Notes under the pieces: generated by a model
What the model was told of the DNA's origin: nothing
Database searches by the model: none
What the model saw: the letters and a program-made list of their open reading frames with translations, nothing else
Made by a program: the position numbers and the translations under genes
NCBI GenBank assembly: GCA_936440205.1
Contig: OW387136.1
Span: forward strand, 50,924,232-50,988,231
Source of the DNA: Lepidonotus clava
Taxonomy: Eukaryota; Annelida; Polychaeta; Phyllodocida; Polynoidae
Direction of reading: 5' to 3'
Length of the DNA: 64,000 nt
Shown here: positions 1 through 13,152 of the stretch, in pieces
Position numbering within the stretch: position 1 is the first letter of the stretch
Layout: the number at the start of each line of letters is the position of its first letter

Positions 1-1082
1 TCATAGGATGTTTGGAACCCCTTAGGTTTAGGTGTAGATCAAGGGACATGACACATATGGCAATTTTTGCAAAAATCTTATTCGAAACACTCTGGACCTT
101 ATTGGAACCCATTATCATTTCTTTGGGAATCATGTAAACCCCACAGATATACCTGGCAACCCATCCAATTAAACCTGGAACCCCAATCAGATTTTTTTTA
201 TTATTATTATTATCAACGAATCTTTATACACTGGACAATTCTCGTTATACCGCTTTCCATCATCATACCAGTGTGGTTTACAATAGATTATTAGTAACAG
301 TGAATGAATCCTTAATTACTAACAATATCAATTTTAGAGAAACATTGTTATTCGTAAATTATTATAAATAGAAAGGATAATTCAACAATATGATATTACT
401 CAACCAGGATTGTGTTATCATAAATTATAAGTGCTAAGAAGCCAATATTTGTGTAATGTTTTAAATATGATATATTCTGCAACATTTCTAAATTCTGTGT
501 TTAAGTACGATTTTGAAAAGTTTATCATAAAACATGGAGCATAAAACATAGTAATTCTGGTAAAATACTCTTCTGGAACGCCCTCAGACTTTACTGGAAC
601 CGCTTTAATTTACTTGGGAACCCCCTCAGACCTAAATGGAAAACCCCTCAGATTTTCCAACCCCTCAAAATTTCCAGAACCCCCTCAGATTTTAGGGATA
701 CATTCTACAATGTGTATGTTGGTAGAATATAACGTATGAACTTATATAATATACTCCTGGATATCCATATCTAAATATATATAACCTGTTGGAACATTAG
801 AATACATGAGTCAGCAATTCTTGATGTTTGTGGGACCAGTTCTAGCTCATGCCCTGTCAACAAGCCTAAAAGCAGGCTTTCTAAATCACTCATTTTGTAA
901 AGAATCCAAATTGGAGTGGGTGTTTTGTAACTACCCTCAACGCTAACTGATACATGGCCCTGTGTTGGTTTAGGGGTAGAGCACTAATGTGCTAATACTC
1001 CTCACTCACACACCAATGTGCTAATGACCCTTACTTCACCTGTAGCCAAGTAAGGAGTAGTGATCGGTCATGTTATAACCCA
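1..1082. other. Noncoding, no gene seen
   Basis: A+T-rich sequence with only short chance reading frames. No splice-bounded conserved protein segment was recognised. It may be intronic or upstream of the receptor gene, whose first exon was not found. Confidence 0.6.
560..715. repeat. Degenerate short tandem repeat
   Basis: The motif GGAACCCCCTCAGA-TTT recurs about every 25-35 bp with drift; related single copies occur around 10-30 and 90-180. Confidence 0.55.
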
Positions 1083-1690
1083 CCCAGGCAAGAAGCGACA
1101 TAACAGAACCATTCTTCACCTGTACCATTTTGGTCCGTTTATACCCCATTTGATATTAGGTAACAGTTACATGATTTTAAGGGGATGCTATGACATCCCA
1201 TAAAAAGAACATGACGTTCTCATCTATGGTTTGAATCACCTTATAATGTAACATCACAGTGATGTGCAGATCAGGTTTGGTTGAAACAAAACTTAAATAG
1301 AACATAATACAACTGATAAAAACTAAGTATGTGTGGTCATGACCAAACCTGAGTATAGTTGTAACCATACCTAAAGAGACGTTCTTGTTACATGAGACTT
1401 CGATATTGCAGGGACATTTATTTGATGGCTCCCAGTAATGTTGCTGCAATCAAAATTGTGATGTCTTTGTGACATTCTAATTAGTTGAGGTCTTAACTGT
1501 ACCTTACGTGTTTATTTTGGTCTGAACCATACATAATGATGCTGTCACAGTGACATTTTTTTAATGTTTGGTTTCAACCGTACCTAATCATGACATCACA
1601 GTACTAGTGAGGTTTTGCTTAGGTACAGTCTTAACCTTACCCAATCAGCATGTCCCAGTGACGTTCTGGTTAGGTTAAGTCACAACTTGA
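1083..1690 (+). mobile_element. MITE-like element, family A, degenerate copy
   Basis: It starts with CCCAGGCAAG followed by the family A head (AGCGACATAACAGAACCATTC). The interior keeps the family pattern of repeated 'AACC TCACC / ACGTTATT' phrases, but the right end is not clear. Family A copies are bounded by CCCAGCCAAG and its complement CTTGGCTGGG and encode nothing recognisable. Confidence 0.55.
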
Positions 1691-2063
1691 AATCAGAATC
1701 TCCCAAGTTCCTTATATCTTAGTTTAGCCACAACCATTGATTGTACTGTTTTTCAACAACAGGGGACAGTGTGATACTATTTTAAGTTCAGACATTGCTA
1801 AAGTTCAAGATTTTGTGGCTTATATCACTTTTTTCCAAATATGTTTAAATGCCACTGAAACAACATTCTTATAAAATATCAAACTATTTTCTGGAAAATT
1901 ATTTTTTGATTAGTTTAATTGTCTTGGTCTAAATCAATAATCACTATCATGAAAACACCTTTTTCAATCTCACATAAGTGTATAAACTGAGTCCAAATCA
2001 ATGTCAGCGCTGTTTGTATAATGTCTAGGTAACAGCAATGCACATCATGGTCAATGGTGATGT

Positions 2064-2428
2064 CCCACACAAGAATATGACATTATTATAATGGTGCAGC
2101 AACGATCTGTTTAGTTCTGCTTTGGTTCTTGTTACATTATTTTGATGGCACCCAAAAATGTCTTTAGAACCTAACTTGCAAAGTTGCACTTTAACAATAC
2201 TGTGACATTGTTGTTGTGCTCTTTCATGTTAAAATAGCATAATTATAACATTCCTTATTAGTAAGGTCTCAACATTACTACAAAAATAATGTTTTTATAG
2301 CACTTGTATTAAGTAAGTCTCAACTTTACCTAAAATAACATAACTGTTGCATGAAAATTGGACAGGTTACAGACTAACCAGAAAAGAATGATTACAGAAT
2401 GTGCTTGTTATGTCGCTGCTTGCCTGGG
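2064..2428 (-). mobile_element. MITE-like element, family A, reverse copy
   Basis: It runs from CCCACACAAG to GCTTGCCTGGG, reverse to the copy at 14622. The phrase TTTTGATGGCACCCAA lies inside and is shared with other reverse copies at 3050, 10860 and 12115. Confidence 0.65.
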
Positions 2429-2640
2429 GTTCCCCCTGGGGCAATGAGAGGTTTATCAAAGCCCCCTAAAAGGCCACAGGCTGCAGCATATATGACCAAG
2501 AACACCTGTGAATGTTTAGGGGTATCGATCATTTCATAGATTCGATCATCAAAGACACAATTGCAAAACATTGTTCTCCCCATGTTGATAGAGCATTAAA
2601 CAACAAAACCACCAACAACAAACTTGTTCTATGGTCGCAC
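2429..2640 (+). mobile_element. SINE-like fragment
   Basis: The part at 2440-2510 (GGTTTATCAAAG..., CCTAAAAGGCCACAGGCTG) resembles the body of the tRNA-headed element at 20900-21170. The 3' part (CATAGATTCGATCATC ... GCATTAAACAACAAAACCACC) resembles 37325-37440. It is probably a 5'-truncated SINE copy. Confidence 0.5.
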
Positions 2641-2645
2641 GTAAG

Positions 2646-2836
2646 CGCCATACCCACTAGGTGATTTTGGCTGAGTCGGCCGACTCATTGGCTCTAAAAG
2701 CACTGATTCAGATCAAACATGCACATTCTAATATGCCATACCTACTGGGAATCACCCAGCTATCAGTGTTGCCGGGCGATTTGACCCTTGTGCCATCGCC
2801 TGTTGCCTGCAAAATCGGCTAGTGGGTATAGGGCTT
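2646..2836. mobile_element. MITE-like element, family B
   Basis: Terminal inverted repeats CCATACCCACTAGGTGATTTT / CTAGTGGGTATAGGGC enclose a palindromic interior with GTCGGCCGAC. Relatives are at 16893, 42581 and 58281. Confidence 0.75.
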
Positions 2837-2969
2837 AAAACCCCCAATGTCATATAATACTCACACTGTATTTGTGTAACAAATACCCATTACACACTTG
2901 TCACAGCATTCTATGTCTGTTAACTACACGCATTCTGATGCCTAGTATGAAACAGATATACGTACAATA

Positions 2970-4472
2970 CCCAAGCAAGAATATAGCATTATAATAACGT
3001 TATTATAACGTTCTGGTGAGTTATGCTTTGGTGCTTGTTATGTTTTTTTGATGGCACCAAAAGGATTCTAGGACAATCACCCCTGGGACAACTACCCCTG
3101 GGACAACTACCCCTGGGACAACTACCCCTGGGACAACTACCCCCTAGGACTATTACCCCCTAGGACTATTACCCACTAGGACTATTACCCACTAGGACTA
3201 TTACCCCCATAGGACAACTACCCCTGGGACAACTACCCCTTAGGACAATTACCCCTTAGGACAATTACCCCTATAGGTAGGACAACTACCCCTTAAGACA
3301 ACTACCCCTCTAGATAGGACAATTACCCCTATAGGTAGGACAATTACCCCTTTAGGACAACTACCCCCCTTGATAGGACAACTACCCCCATAAATAGGAC
3401 AACTACCCCTATTGGTAGGACAACTACCCCCATTGGTAGGACCTGCCCTTGGTGTTCAGGGCAGGGCAAAGTAGGGGTAGGACTAGGCCTACCAATGGGT
3501 GTAGTTGTTATATCAAGGGGGTAGTTGTCCTACTAAAGGGGGTAATTGTCCTATCAAAGGGGGGTAGTTGTCCTACCAATAGGGGTAGTTGTCCTACCAA
3601 TAGGGGTAGTTGTCCTACCAATAGGGGTAGTTGTCCTATCAAGGGGGGTAGTTGTCCTACCTATGGGGGTAGTTGTCCTATCAAGGAGGGGTAGTTGTCC
3701 TACCTATGGGGGTAGTTGTCCTATCAAGGGGGGTAGTTGTCCTATCAAAGGGGGTAGTTGTCCTACCTATGGGGGTAGTTGTCCTATCAAGGGGGGTAGT
3801 TGTCCTACCTATGGGGGTAGTTGTCCTATCAAGGAGGGGTAGTTGTCCTACCTATGGGGGTAGTTGTCCTATCAAGGGGGGTAGTTGTCCTATCATAGGG
3901 GTAGTTGTCTTCAATGGGTAATGGTCCTATATATCGGGGTAGTTGTCCTATATAAGGGGTAGTTGTCCTATAGGGGTAGTTGTCCTATGGGGGTAGTTGT
4001 CCTACCCGTAGGGGTAGTTGTCCTAAGGGGTAGTTGTCCTAAGGGGTAGTTGTCCCAGGGGTAGTTGTCCTATGGGGGTAATAGTCCTAGGGGGTAATAG
4101 TCCTAAGGGGTAGTTGTCCTAGGGGGTAGTTGTCCCCAGGGTAGTTGTCCCAGGGGTAGTTGTCCCAGGGGTAGTTGTCCCAGGGGTAGTTGTCCTGTCA
4201 CCACCAAAAGACGTCTTTAGAACCTAACATTGCAACATTGCAACATTGCAACATCGCAATATGATGTTATTGTGACGTTCTTGTAATGTTCCTTCACATT
4301 ATGATAATTTTATTATAAGATTCTTTATTGGTTAGGTCACAACTCAACCAAAATATAAAGTTATTATAACGTTCTTTTTTAATAAGTTGTAACTATACCT
4401 AAAATAATGTTATTGTTACATGACAATTGGATAGGTTTCAGAACGTTCTTGTTATGTCGCTGCTTGCCTGGG
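2970..4472 (-). mobile_element. MITE-like element, family A, interrupted by a minisatellite element
   Basis: The copy runs from CCCAAGCAAG to GCTTGCCTGGG in reverse orientation. Its phrase TTGATGGCACCAAA...GTCTTTAGAACCTAAC is split by the 1.1-kb palindromic minisatellite at 3064-4201, so the minisatellite element is the younger insertion. Confidence 0.65.
3064..4201. repeat. Palindromic minisatellite (GGACAACTACCCCT)n / (AGGGGTAGTTGTCC)n
   Basis: From about 3070 to 3445 the unit GGACAACTACCCCT, 14-20 bp with small insertions, repeats on the + strand. After a short unique apex (about 3445-3480) the complementary unit AGGGGTAGTTGTCC repeats to 4198. The block is one large inverted repeat whose arms are tandem arrays. 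A short direct repeat of CACCAAA-AG type flanks both ends, consistent with target-site duplication. Open frames across it encode only low-complexity repeats and are fortuitous. Confidence 0.85.
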
Positions 4473-5035
4473 TATGTATTGTTACTGTTAATGCGAACAG
4501 GTGATCTATGCAACGTCGTGTATGTGACGTTGCTTTTACTGTAGACAGTAGACAGTGTATACACAACATCACCTGTATGAGAGAAACAATGTATTCGACG
4601 AGCATCAACTTCCTATTTTATTTACTACTTATGTAATCGTGGATTGTCGCATTTACAGTAGATCATAATTCAAAGGATGCGACCATCTATAAAACCCCAT
4701 TTCCATATACTACTAACATGTCGCGTGTATGATAGAGTTTTAGATACTCTGAGGCATGACGTGACGTAAACATAATGCCTCTTTCTTTCTCAGCTGTTCA
4801 GATGTTTTTCGAAAAAAATCCGTTCTGAGTATAATTCTTTACCTCTATTCTGAATATGTATATGGTTATCCTTGTCTAATTTTGCTCCTATAGCTATATG
4901 CTCACGTATCGAGATTTGCTGTGGAATCTGAAACTCAATAATACACGCAACAACGACACATAAACTGTGAAGTAAATCTTAGTGACATGAATAATAAATC
5001 CGAGCTCATAACAAGTCAATGCACCCTATACGCTA
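4473..5035. other. Noncoding, no gene seen
   Basis: A+T-rich sequence without recognisable coding segments or repeats. Confidence 0.5.
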
Positions 5036-5350
5036 ACATAGATGAGTGAGTGAGTGCGTGTCAGGTGTTTTACGCTGTGCTGACAGCCAGGGTAATTTTC
5101 ACAGCGAAAACCAGTTGGGACGAATTCTGTCTCTGGTGATTGAATCTATTAGATGAAGCCGACAGGGTGGGCAAACAGCAGGGGATCAAAACCTAGCAAT
5201 TATTTTTGATGTACCTCATCCCTTAGTGAACCAAGCACTGACCGGGAATTGAGCCCAAAGAACCACTTGGTCAGTGCAGGGTCCCCCCTATTGTCACCTC
5301 ATACGATCAGCAGGGGCTACTCAGGGCCTTCTCTTACCCGGACCCCCATG
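5036..5350 (+). mobile_element. SINE-like dispersed repeat
   Basis: The 3' part (CACCTCATACGATCAGCAGGGGCTACTCAGG... ACCCGGACCCCCATGGG) has the look of a conserved SINE tail domain found in many invertebrate genomes. This is recalled from memory and was not searched. No clear tRNA boxes were found at the left end. Confidence 0.4.
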
Positions 5351-5699
5351 GGGCCGCTAACATAGATAGTCGATCTTGTTGACGCAACATCTCACACCTT
5401 TTTAGCGTATACAATAATAATATCAATTCACTCGATGTTGTAGTGTGAATAATGGAACCTATATGCCTCGTACAAACCCTATCTCTGTTTGGTGATCGCC
5501 ACGTTCCCACCATAGCCACGTGGCTAACAGTTACATCTAAAATCAATAAATTCTGAATGATTATTTTTGATTTTTTCCAGATATGTTAGAATTTGGTATT
5601 ATGTTGGTTTTAAATTTATCACAAACATGGCGCCAAGTAGATTTGGGAATGTGTTATATGTCATCTGCACAATGTCTATTGAGGCGACTTCTTGGGTAT

Positions 5700-6191
5700 A
5701 GGCAGCGCCCTGTTAATATAAGCTGTTTGTGTGTTTCAGCGATGAACATCCCCTGTAGACATAGGGCTGTACGTGAACGCCATAACGAGATAGATGAAAT
5801 GCCACAGAATGTGCTTTCTAATATATGACTGTTAACTACGGGTCCAATGAGTATTGTGAGGCCTAGTATGAAACAGGAATAAGCACATAATAAGTGCTAT
5901 GGCTGTTAATATTTGCTGTTTTGTGTTTCAGCGATGAACATCCCGGTTGACGTGGGGCTGTACGTGAACGCTATAGGGGAGATAGACGAAATGTCACAGA
6001 ATGTGCTTTCTAATATATGACTGTTAACTACGGGCCCAATGAGTATTGTGAGGCCTAGTATGAAACAGGAATAACTACACAATAAAGGCTATGGCTGTTA
6101 ATATTTGCTGTTTTGTGTTTCAGCGATGAACATCCCGGTTGATGTGGGGCTATACGTGAACGCCATAGGGGAGATAGATGAAATGAACATG
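5700..6191 (+). repeat. Three tandem copies of a 192-bp unit carrying the receptor beta1-exon start
   Basis: The acceptor plus exon start TTTCAG|CGATGAACATCCC occurs at 5740, 5932 and 6124, exactly 192 bp apart each time. Only the last copy has a donor (ATGAACATG|gtgagt) and is the working exon. The middle copy keeps the reading frame through GAAATG, then continues into TCACAGAATGTGC instead of a donor. The first copy is frame-disrupted. The intronic half (ACTGTTAACTACGGG...CCTAGTATGAAACAGG) has one more relative at about 2900-2955. Confidence 0.9.
6124..6191 (+). CDS. Receptor exon: beta1 strand
   Basis: Acceptor gtgtttcag, donor ATG|gtgagt. It completes a split codon with CG and then encodes MNIPVDVGLYVNAIGEIDEM plus NM, matching the 'V-x-V-x-VxxIxxIxE' start of the ligand-binding domain. 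It is the third and only fully spliceable copy of a 192-bp tandem repeat. Confidence 0.88.
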
Positions 6192-9100
6192 GTGAGTAAC
6201 GACCCGTTAAGAAACCTATCTGTATCCATGTCTTTGTAACTGAAGTAAGTGATTTGGCTAAATAGGTGAAATTTCATGAGTGTTCCGTAACAACTGATTC
6301 TATGTTGTAACCAAAGAAGCAATGGCATTTGAAAATAACATTGAAGAAGGTTTGCTAAATGTAGTTAGTTTGATTTATAAACACAATAAATATGAATGAG
6401 ACACTTATCAAATTTCACCTAATTCATTCACGAATTTATGGCCCCTGGTCACAATGGCAGATCTAAGGGAGGGGGGGGGGGGGGGGTTGCAAATCTTCTC
6501 AATGTTACATAAATCGGTTGCAAACTTGAAAAATATTGGTTTTCAAATTTATTTTTTTAACATGAATATCTCACTTGATTTTTAATTTAATGTGTTGACA
6601 ACTTTACCTAACACATTACGATCAGAGCTTTAGTAAAAAAGTTATTAATGCTTTCCTAAAATGGCCGTCCATCTCTGGGGTCTATCCTTCACCCTACAAC
6701 AGATGGATGATCTATAAGAAATATTTGCCCTGTATCCATCTGTATTGAAAATATTTTCAAACCAACTTAGAAAACATACAATTATATGCTCACAAACTGA
6801 AGAACATTGAATGTTCATTTCAAATATTGTCAATCACTCAATAATGCCATGGTTAATGAAAATTCCTATACTTAAGCTTTGTGACTTGTCGACATATTAC
6901 CCAGCATGCATGCACCTTGAGCTAGGCTTACCTGGCTGTCCGTGGTTGGGTAAAATGAAACACCCCCACCCCTACATAAGCGCCACCGTGTTCTTAGGTT
7001 CCACCTATAGATTTATAATGTATCAGAATTGTTCATTAATTAAAATGAGGGTTTAGGTTACTCGAGTGACAGCTAGAGGCGTGCAATATGTATACGTCAG
7101 CAGGGGTTCCAGTAAACGTACTCCACGTCCACATGAACATATATCTCGAGTATGTGCGGAACTACTTATAGATTATTCAGTGGCATGATATATTTTGTGT
7201 AAGTAGGTATGTATCGATTTCAATCTATACCACATAAGGGGTTGGGTTACACCCTACCTTCTCTCATATATCAAGGTACCGACGTCAAATGCGTTGGCGT
7301 ACATATATGTACTCAGAACACATAGTGAAATTGACAAATGGTTTTTGCACCCAGCACTTACCATTTGCATTACGTTACTAAAAGCATTTAGGGAGCAGTA
7401 TATTGAATTACACGTAGTGAACTCGTCTTTCTACTTTGTTACCTTACGCCAAAGCTTGCATTCCAATCTTGATGCTGATGAATCTATTTCATTTATTGCA
7501 AAAATATGGCGTAAAACCATACATCCTATATAGAATTAGAAAGGGAATTATAAAACCTTTCCAATGATAAATAATGTCTTAAAGTTTATTTCAATTGACG
7601 ATTGTTAAAATCGGGAGCAAAGTCAGCATGCGGAGCATAGGCTCAACATCCTGTTATGTAAAATACACTGCACAGGGATGCTAACGTATGTACATGCGTG
7701 CCGGGCATCTGACCAAGGAGTATTAGTAATCCTCCTTTGTATACATAAGGACTTAGGGTCAGCGGCCCCAAGTCCTAATTGGGCTCCTGAGGGATGGGTC
7801 CCGCCGGGCCCCACTTCCAGTTTTTAATAATGGGAAATACACTAAATATATGTCCCACTATTCTGATAGATCTTTAGGATTCATACCTAAAAGGCTAAAT
7901 CGTCCCTATTCCACAGTGTGTAAGAGGGAATAAACTAAATATATATTCCTTTCTTTTGATAGATCTTTAGGATTCATTCCTAAAAGGCTAACTCGTCCCT
8001 ATTCCACAGTTTATAAAGGGGGGGGGGGACTTAAAATATATCTCTCTCTTCTGATAGATCTTAAGGATTTATACCTAATAGATAATTTTTCCATGGTCTC
8101 TGTGACAGAAACATCGGCCACGGCGAATGGGCCTTCAGGCATCATTCACAATGGAACCATTGTCATAACCTCCTTCCACTAAGGGATATGATATTGTTCA
8201 ATGTGATGGCACCCCCATTCACCATGAACGACGAGGCTTTATGCATTAATCATTTCCTACCCCTTGAATTTATTCTCCATGTAATGTATTCTCCTTTGAG
8301 ACCATTGTTTCTTGTTTGAAGGCAATATTTCATGGATCCCTACAATGGATATTTCGTCAAAGGGCGAAATTGAAACCATTTGATTTATATCTGCTCTCGA
8401 AATTTGGCTGCAGGCCACCCCACATCTGTGACCATTATTATTGTATAACCGACGACTATCTGGATCGCAGTATTTTGTACGGCCAGACAAGAGGGAATCG
8501 ATATCATGTATTTAGTATGTAACGAATTGCCTCACGAAATTGGTCCGTTTTTCTGTTTATCGAACACCTATGGCACCTATCCCGTACAAATTGCTATAAC
8601 AATATGTTATCAGGGTACTGAATTGACAAGTTTATGCATAATACAATGCACATTATTTTTTTCATTTTATGAGGATCTTTGCATTTACAGAGATGGATAT
8701 ATATGTAAGATGAATATATATGTAAAAGTGCATCGTTGAGTTAAGTTGTTGTTTTTAAAACGTAAGTCTAGACATATAAAACCCTCACAGCCACCTGAGG
8801 CACTTTGTATTTTCAATATACCTACACGGTAGACTAAAGTGCCACAACAGTAAACATGATAAAGCATGTAGCGACATATGCAACAGTTGTGTTGATTGTT
8901 TTTAGAATTTTAAGGTTAGACTACGGTGATGAGAGGCCAATTTTGTAAAAATGCGATATCTCCCAAAGTTGTTTTGGGATCTACACATATAATGTATCAA
9001 ATTAAAGGTATTATTTTTCTCTATAGCATGGTAGTAACAATATTACCAGTGGATCTGAATTTCAGAAAATATAAATTTAAACCCTATTTTTTCACTTTTA

Positions 9101-12100
9101 TTTTTTGAACCCCGATTTTTAGTTTAATATTATATCCAGAGCTTTGAAACTTGAGTTAATTGTCAAGAACATTCATATTGAGGGAACCGTGTCTCAGATT
9201 TTTAATGTAGGTCCTAGTTTTGATTTTATGTTAAAAAACGGGAAACTTTATGCTATTTTTTTAAACTCAATTTTCTAGATTTCATAAAATAAAAAATAAG
9301 ACCCAAATAAAAAATTTGAGACACGGTTCCCTCCATATGAATAAAAACTACATGACTTTAAAATTTGATAGGTCTCTATTCATTATTAAGAAAGTTATTT
9401 CAATTCAAAAAATACTAATTGAAAAATCGTTTTTCAATTTCCCGGCAAGACTGCACAAGTATTTCTTACCTCATGATAATATAGTTGATATCATTAAATA
9501 GCCCTAATAATTATCTATTCAATAATATATATCATATAAGAAGACCTTTGGTGATGAAATATATATAAAATATTATGGAGAGTACCGCGGAATAGCCCTG
9601 CATCACCATAGTCTAACCTTAATATGATATTGAATTTATATCTTGAAATTCACTATCTTTATAAAAATGAAATTGAAACCAAGCCCTATATCTATCAGGA
9701 GGATAGGATCCCAAATATGGTGACGAGGTATTAGACCATTATTTTTCTAAATCAACATAAAACACAGGAATCGGGTTGGGGGGGGGGTTAACCTGGGGTA
9801 AATTTGCAAATTTGAGTGAGCTAGTGTATTAATGCCACATTCCACTATACTTTTGCTAGTTATTAATCGCAACACTTTAGGTTCTATATAGGCCTACCTT
9901 TTTATGTGCCATCAAAATAACACAACAAGAACTAAGGAAGAACTAACCAGAACGTTGCTACAACCTTATTATAACGTTATATTTTTGCATGGGTAATCAG
10001 AGTCTTCCACCTTTTTCCCCTCATTGCAGGACTTCAGCGTGAACGTGTACTTCCGCCAGGTGTGGGTGGACTTCCGGTTGGCGTGGGGCGGCCATATTAA
10101 CTACACGGGGGGCAGCATCTCCCTGCCCGATGCCTTCATACAGCACATTTGGAAGCCGGACACCTTCATCGAGAACGGCAAGGACGAGCGGACACACGCC
10201 GTAACCCAGGAGAACAGGTCCTTCAGGATCTACGCCGACGGCAAGATCTTTTACAGTCAGAGGTAAAAAAAAGTATAGAGAACATGTCAAAGGGCTGTCC
10301 ACAAATGATGTCACACTTCTTCAGGGAATTTATGGGACCCACCCACCCCCCTGTCACACTAAATCTTCTAATTTAAACATGAAAATATAGCCTGTTTTCA
10401 GGCAGTGTCACACTGGTCAACACACCCACCCGACCCCTTGTGCGTGACATCATTTATGGACAGCCCCTGATCAGCTGATGATGTATGTTAAATTTTGCTG
10501 ATTTTATACAAGCGGCGATTACCTAATCAGTGGCAGATCCATTTTCTAAGAGGTTGGGGGCCGGGGGCGCTAATAGAAAGGGGAAGGAGGCACATCCCCC
10601 TTTTCCCCAGAATATTACATAAAAATTGTTTTAATTTGCCTTTAAAAAAAGCTTTCCTCTAAATCCGCCACTGTGAATTCGACTTAACTGTCAGGTTTAT
10701 TTGAGGCAGAACCCAGCCAAGGATGCAACGTTATTATAACGTTGCAGCAACATTCTGTTTGATTCTGTATTTTGTTCTTGTTACATTCTTTTAATGACGC
10801 CCATTTATGTTAGAGCCACTGAGTCAAAGCAACAAACAATAACAGTGCTCCTATGATATCATTTTGATGGCACCCAATGTTTCTGGAACCTACCATTGCA
10901 ATATTGCATTGTCGCATTATTGTAAAAAAAGGCAACTGGTTACGATCTTTCATTAAAACATAATGTTATTATAACACTCTGTCTCAACACTGTTGCACTA
11001 TTGTAACATTCTGGTTAAGTCTCAATTCCACAAAAATGTAATGTTATAATAACACTCTGTTCTGATAACTCTCAACCTCATGCAGGTAAGATGACATAAC
11101 TGTTGAATTAGGATTTAGATTCTCGATGATTCTTTTTTTGTAACCATTTATGGTTTACACTTCACATAATTTTGCTTTTGTCTCTTTCAGACTGACACTA
11201 AAGGTGTGGTGCAATGTGTTTTTACTCAACTTTCCGCTGGACGACCAGACGTGCAGGATCAACATGATGAGCTGTAAGTAAGAACCCAGCTAAGTTTCGA
11301 CGTAACAGAAGCATTCTGCAACCATACTATTTTGGTCAGTCTGTTACTCACTAAAAGGGCAGGTAACAATTACGTTATTGATGGTGAGGATGAAACCTCA
11401 TCAAATCAGAACATTATCATAACATTATTTTTTTGGTGAGGTTAGGATGAAACAAAAGCAGAACATTATAAGGATATTCTGTTTGGGTTGAAGAACCTAA
11501 CCAGAACATTAATAGCAATGTTATTGGGAGCCATCAAAATAACGTAACAAGAACTAAAACAGAACCAAAGAGAATGTTGCTGCAATGTTGTAATAACGTT
11601 ACATGCTTGCCTGGGAAGTCCATCCCAGTTTACATCAACATACCATTAGATAATATCAGGATTGCCTCCTGCCTTGGGGGTGTTTCACACTGTCAGTAAC
11701 TTTAAGATCGTATCTTTAGTTTAGATAATTAGACTTTTTTACAGTTGAATTTCAGACTGTCCCTGTTGTTGTCTATATATTATAGAATTAAGATTAAGCC
11801 CGGGACACTGGATACTATAGCCCAATCGAAAGCTTAACGTTTTTTAGGTACGTGAATGTAACACAAATATAGCAAACTTTCAAAGGTGTTCATCATGAAA
11901 TCCTAGGTGCCTCAAATTGATTTAAATCAATTCCTCTGCTACTCTTTATGAAACAAATCTCTGAGCACATAGTATATATCAGGTCTTTATATATTTTTTG
12001 TAACTGCTGGATTATGTCTCTTATATCCTAGGCAAAAAGGCAAAAATATAATGTTATTATAACATTGCAGTAATGTTCTATATATTTGGTTCCGGTTTGT

Positions 12101-13110
12101 TTTTTTTAACATTATTTTGATGGCACCCAATGTTGTCTTTAGAACCTAACCTTGCGTTGTTGCACTGTGACATTATCATAACATTCTGGTCACATTATTA
12201 CATGTAAGAATAATGCTATTATAACATTCTGTATTGATAAGGTCTCAACTTCACCAGTATATAATGTTTTTATAACACTTTGTCTTAGAGAGTCTCTACC
12301 TAACGTAAAGAGATGTAACTGTTCAGTGAAAATTGGGCAAGTAACAGACTGACCAAAAACGTATGGTCACAGAACATGCTTGTTATGTCACTGCTTGCCT
12401 GGGATCTTCTAATAATTCATTTATTTTCTATTCTGTATAATCTAATGTTTGTTGCTTAGTACCAAAGATATCGGTGACATTATGAACAGAAATGAACATG
12501 TCATGAATAAGGGAGGATGGACTTCAACCTTCTTTTTTTAGATACTTTTACTCATGCTGGTTTGACATAAGTTACACAAGTTTTTATTGTCACTTTTATT
12601 GTCACAGTCCATCATCTCTATGATGAATCATTGAGTGCTTACTCACCCGCAGCACGGCCCCATCTCTACCGGCATCTCTGCTAATGTGAATACTTTTTCA
12701 AGCTTGTGTGCTGATCTGTTTGTTAATATTAAATGGAGGAGGGCTCCATTAACCATGACAGCTTTACCTTGGTCTGCGAAGAGGAGTCAGCTTTTTCGTT
12801 GCATTTTTCACAAAGTTTGACAATTTATGTTCCGCAGCAGAGACCTTGTATGTATATAGGATATATAGAGACTGGAAAGCTTCCCTTTGGACCTATGTGC
12901 TCATTCCCCTAGTGGCTGGTTGGAACCAACCTGCTCAACCATGACCAGGGTCTGATCATTACCAATGTATTTTTAGAATGACAGGTGTCACCTCACAGGT
13001 CATTTTTACCACAGGCATAATGGTCAATCCAAATCCAATCCAACGAGCACCTAGGTGGCAGGCCAGTAGTGCATAACAGGTTTACCCCTGGCTTTCCAGT
13101 CTCGATATAT

Positions 13111-13152
<42 letters not shown>

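Noticed and set aside
3449-3921. Three overlapping open frames encoding repeated Gly-Ser-Cys-Pro or Val-Val-Val-Leu units
   Set aside because: They are the three frames of one simple minisatellite; no start context or domain, and frames persist only because the unit lacks stops.
3064-4201. CRISPR-like array
   Set aside because: Repeat units abut without unique spacers, arms are complementary to each other, and the context is a eukaryotic intron.
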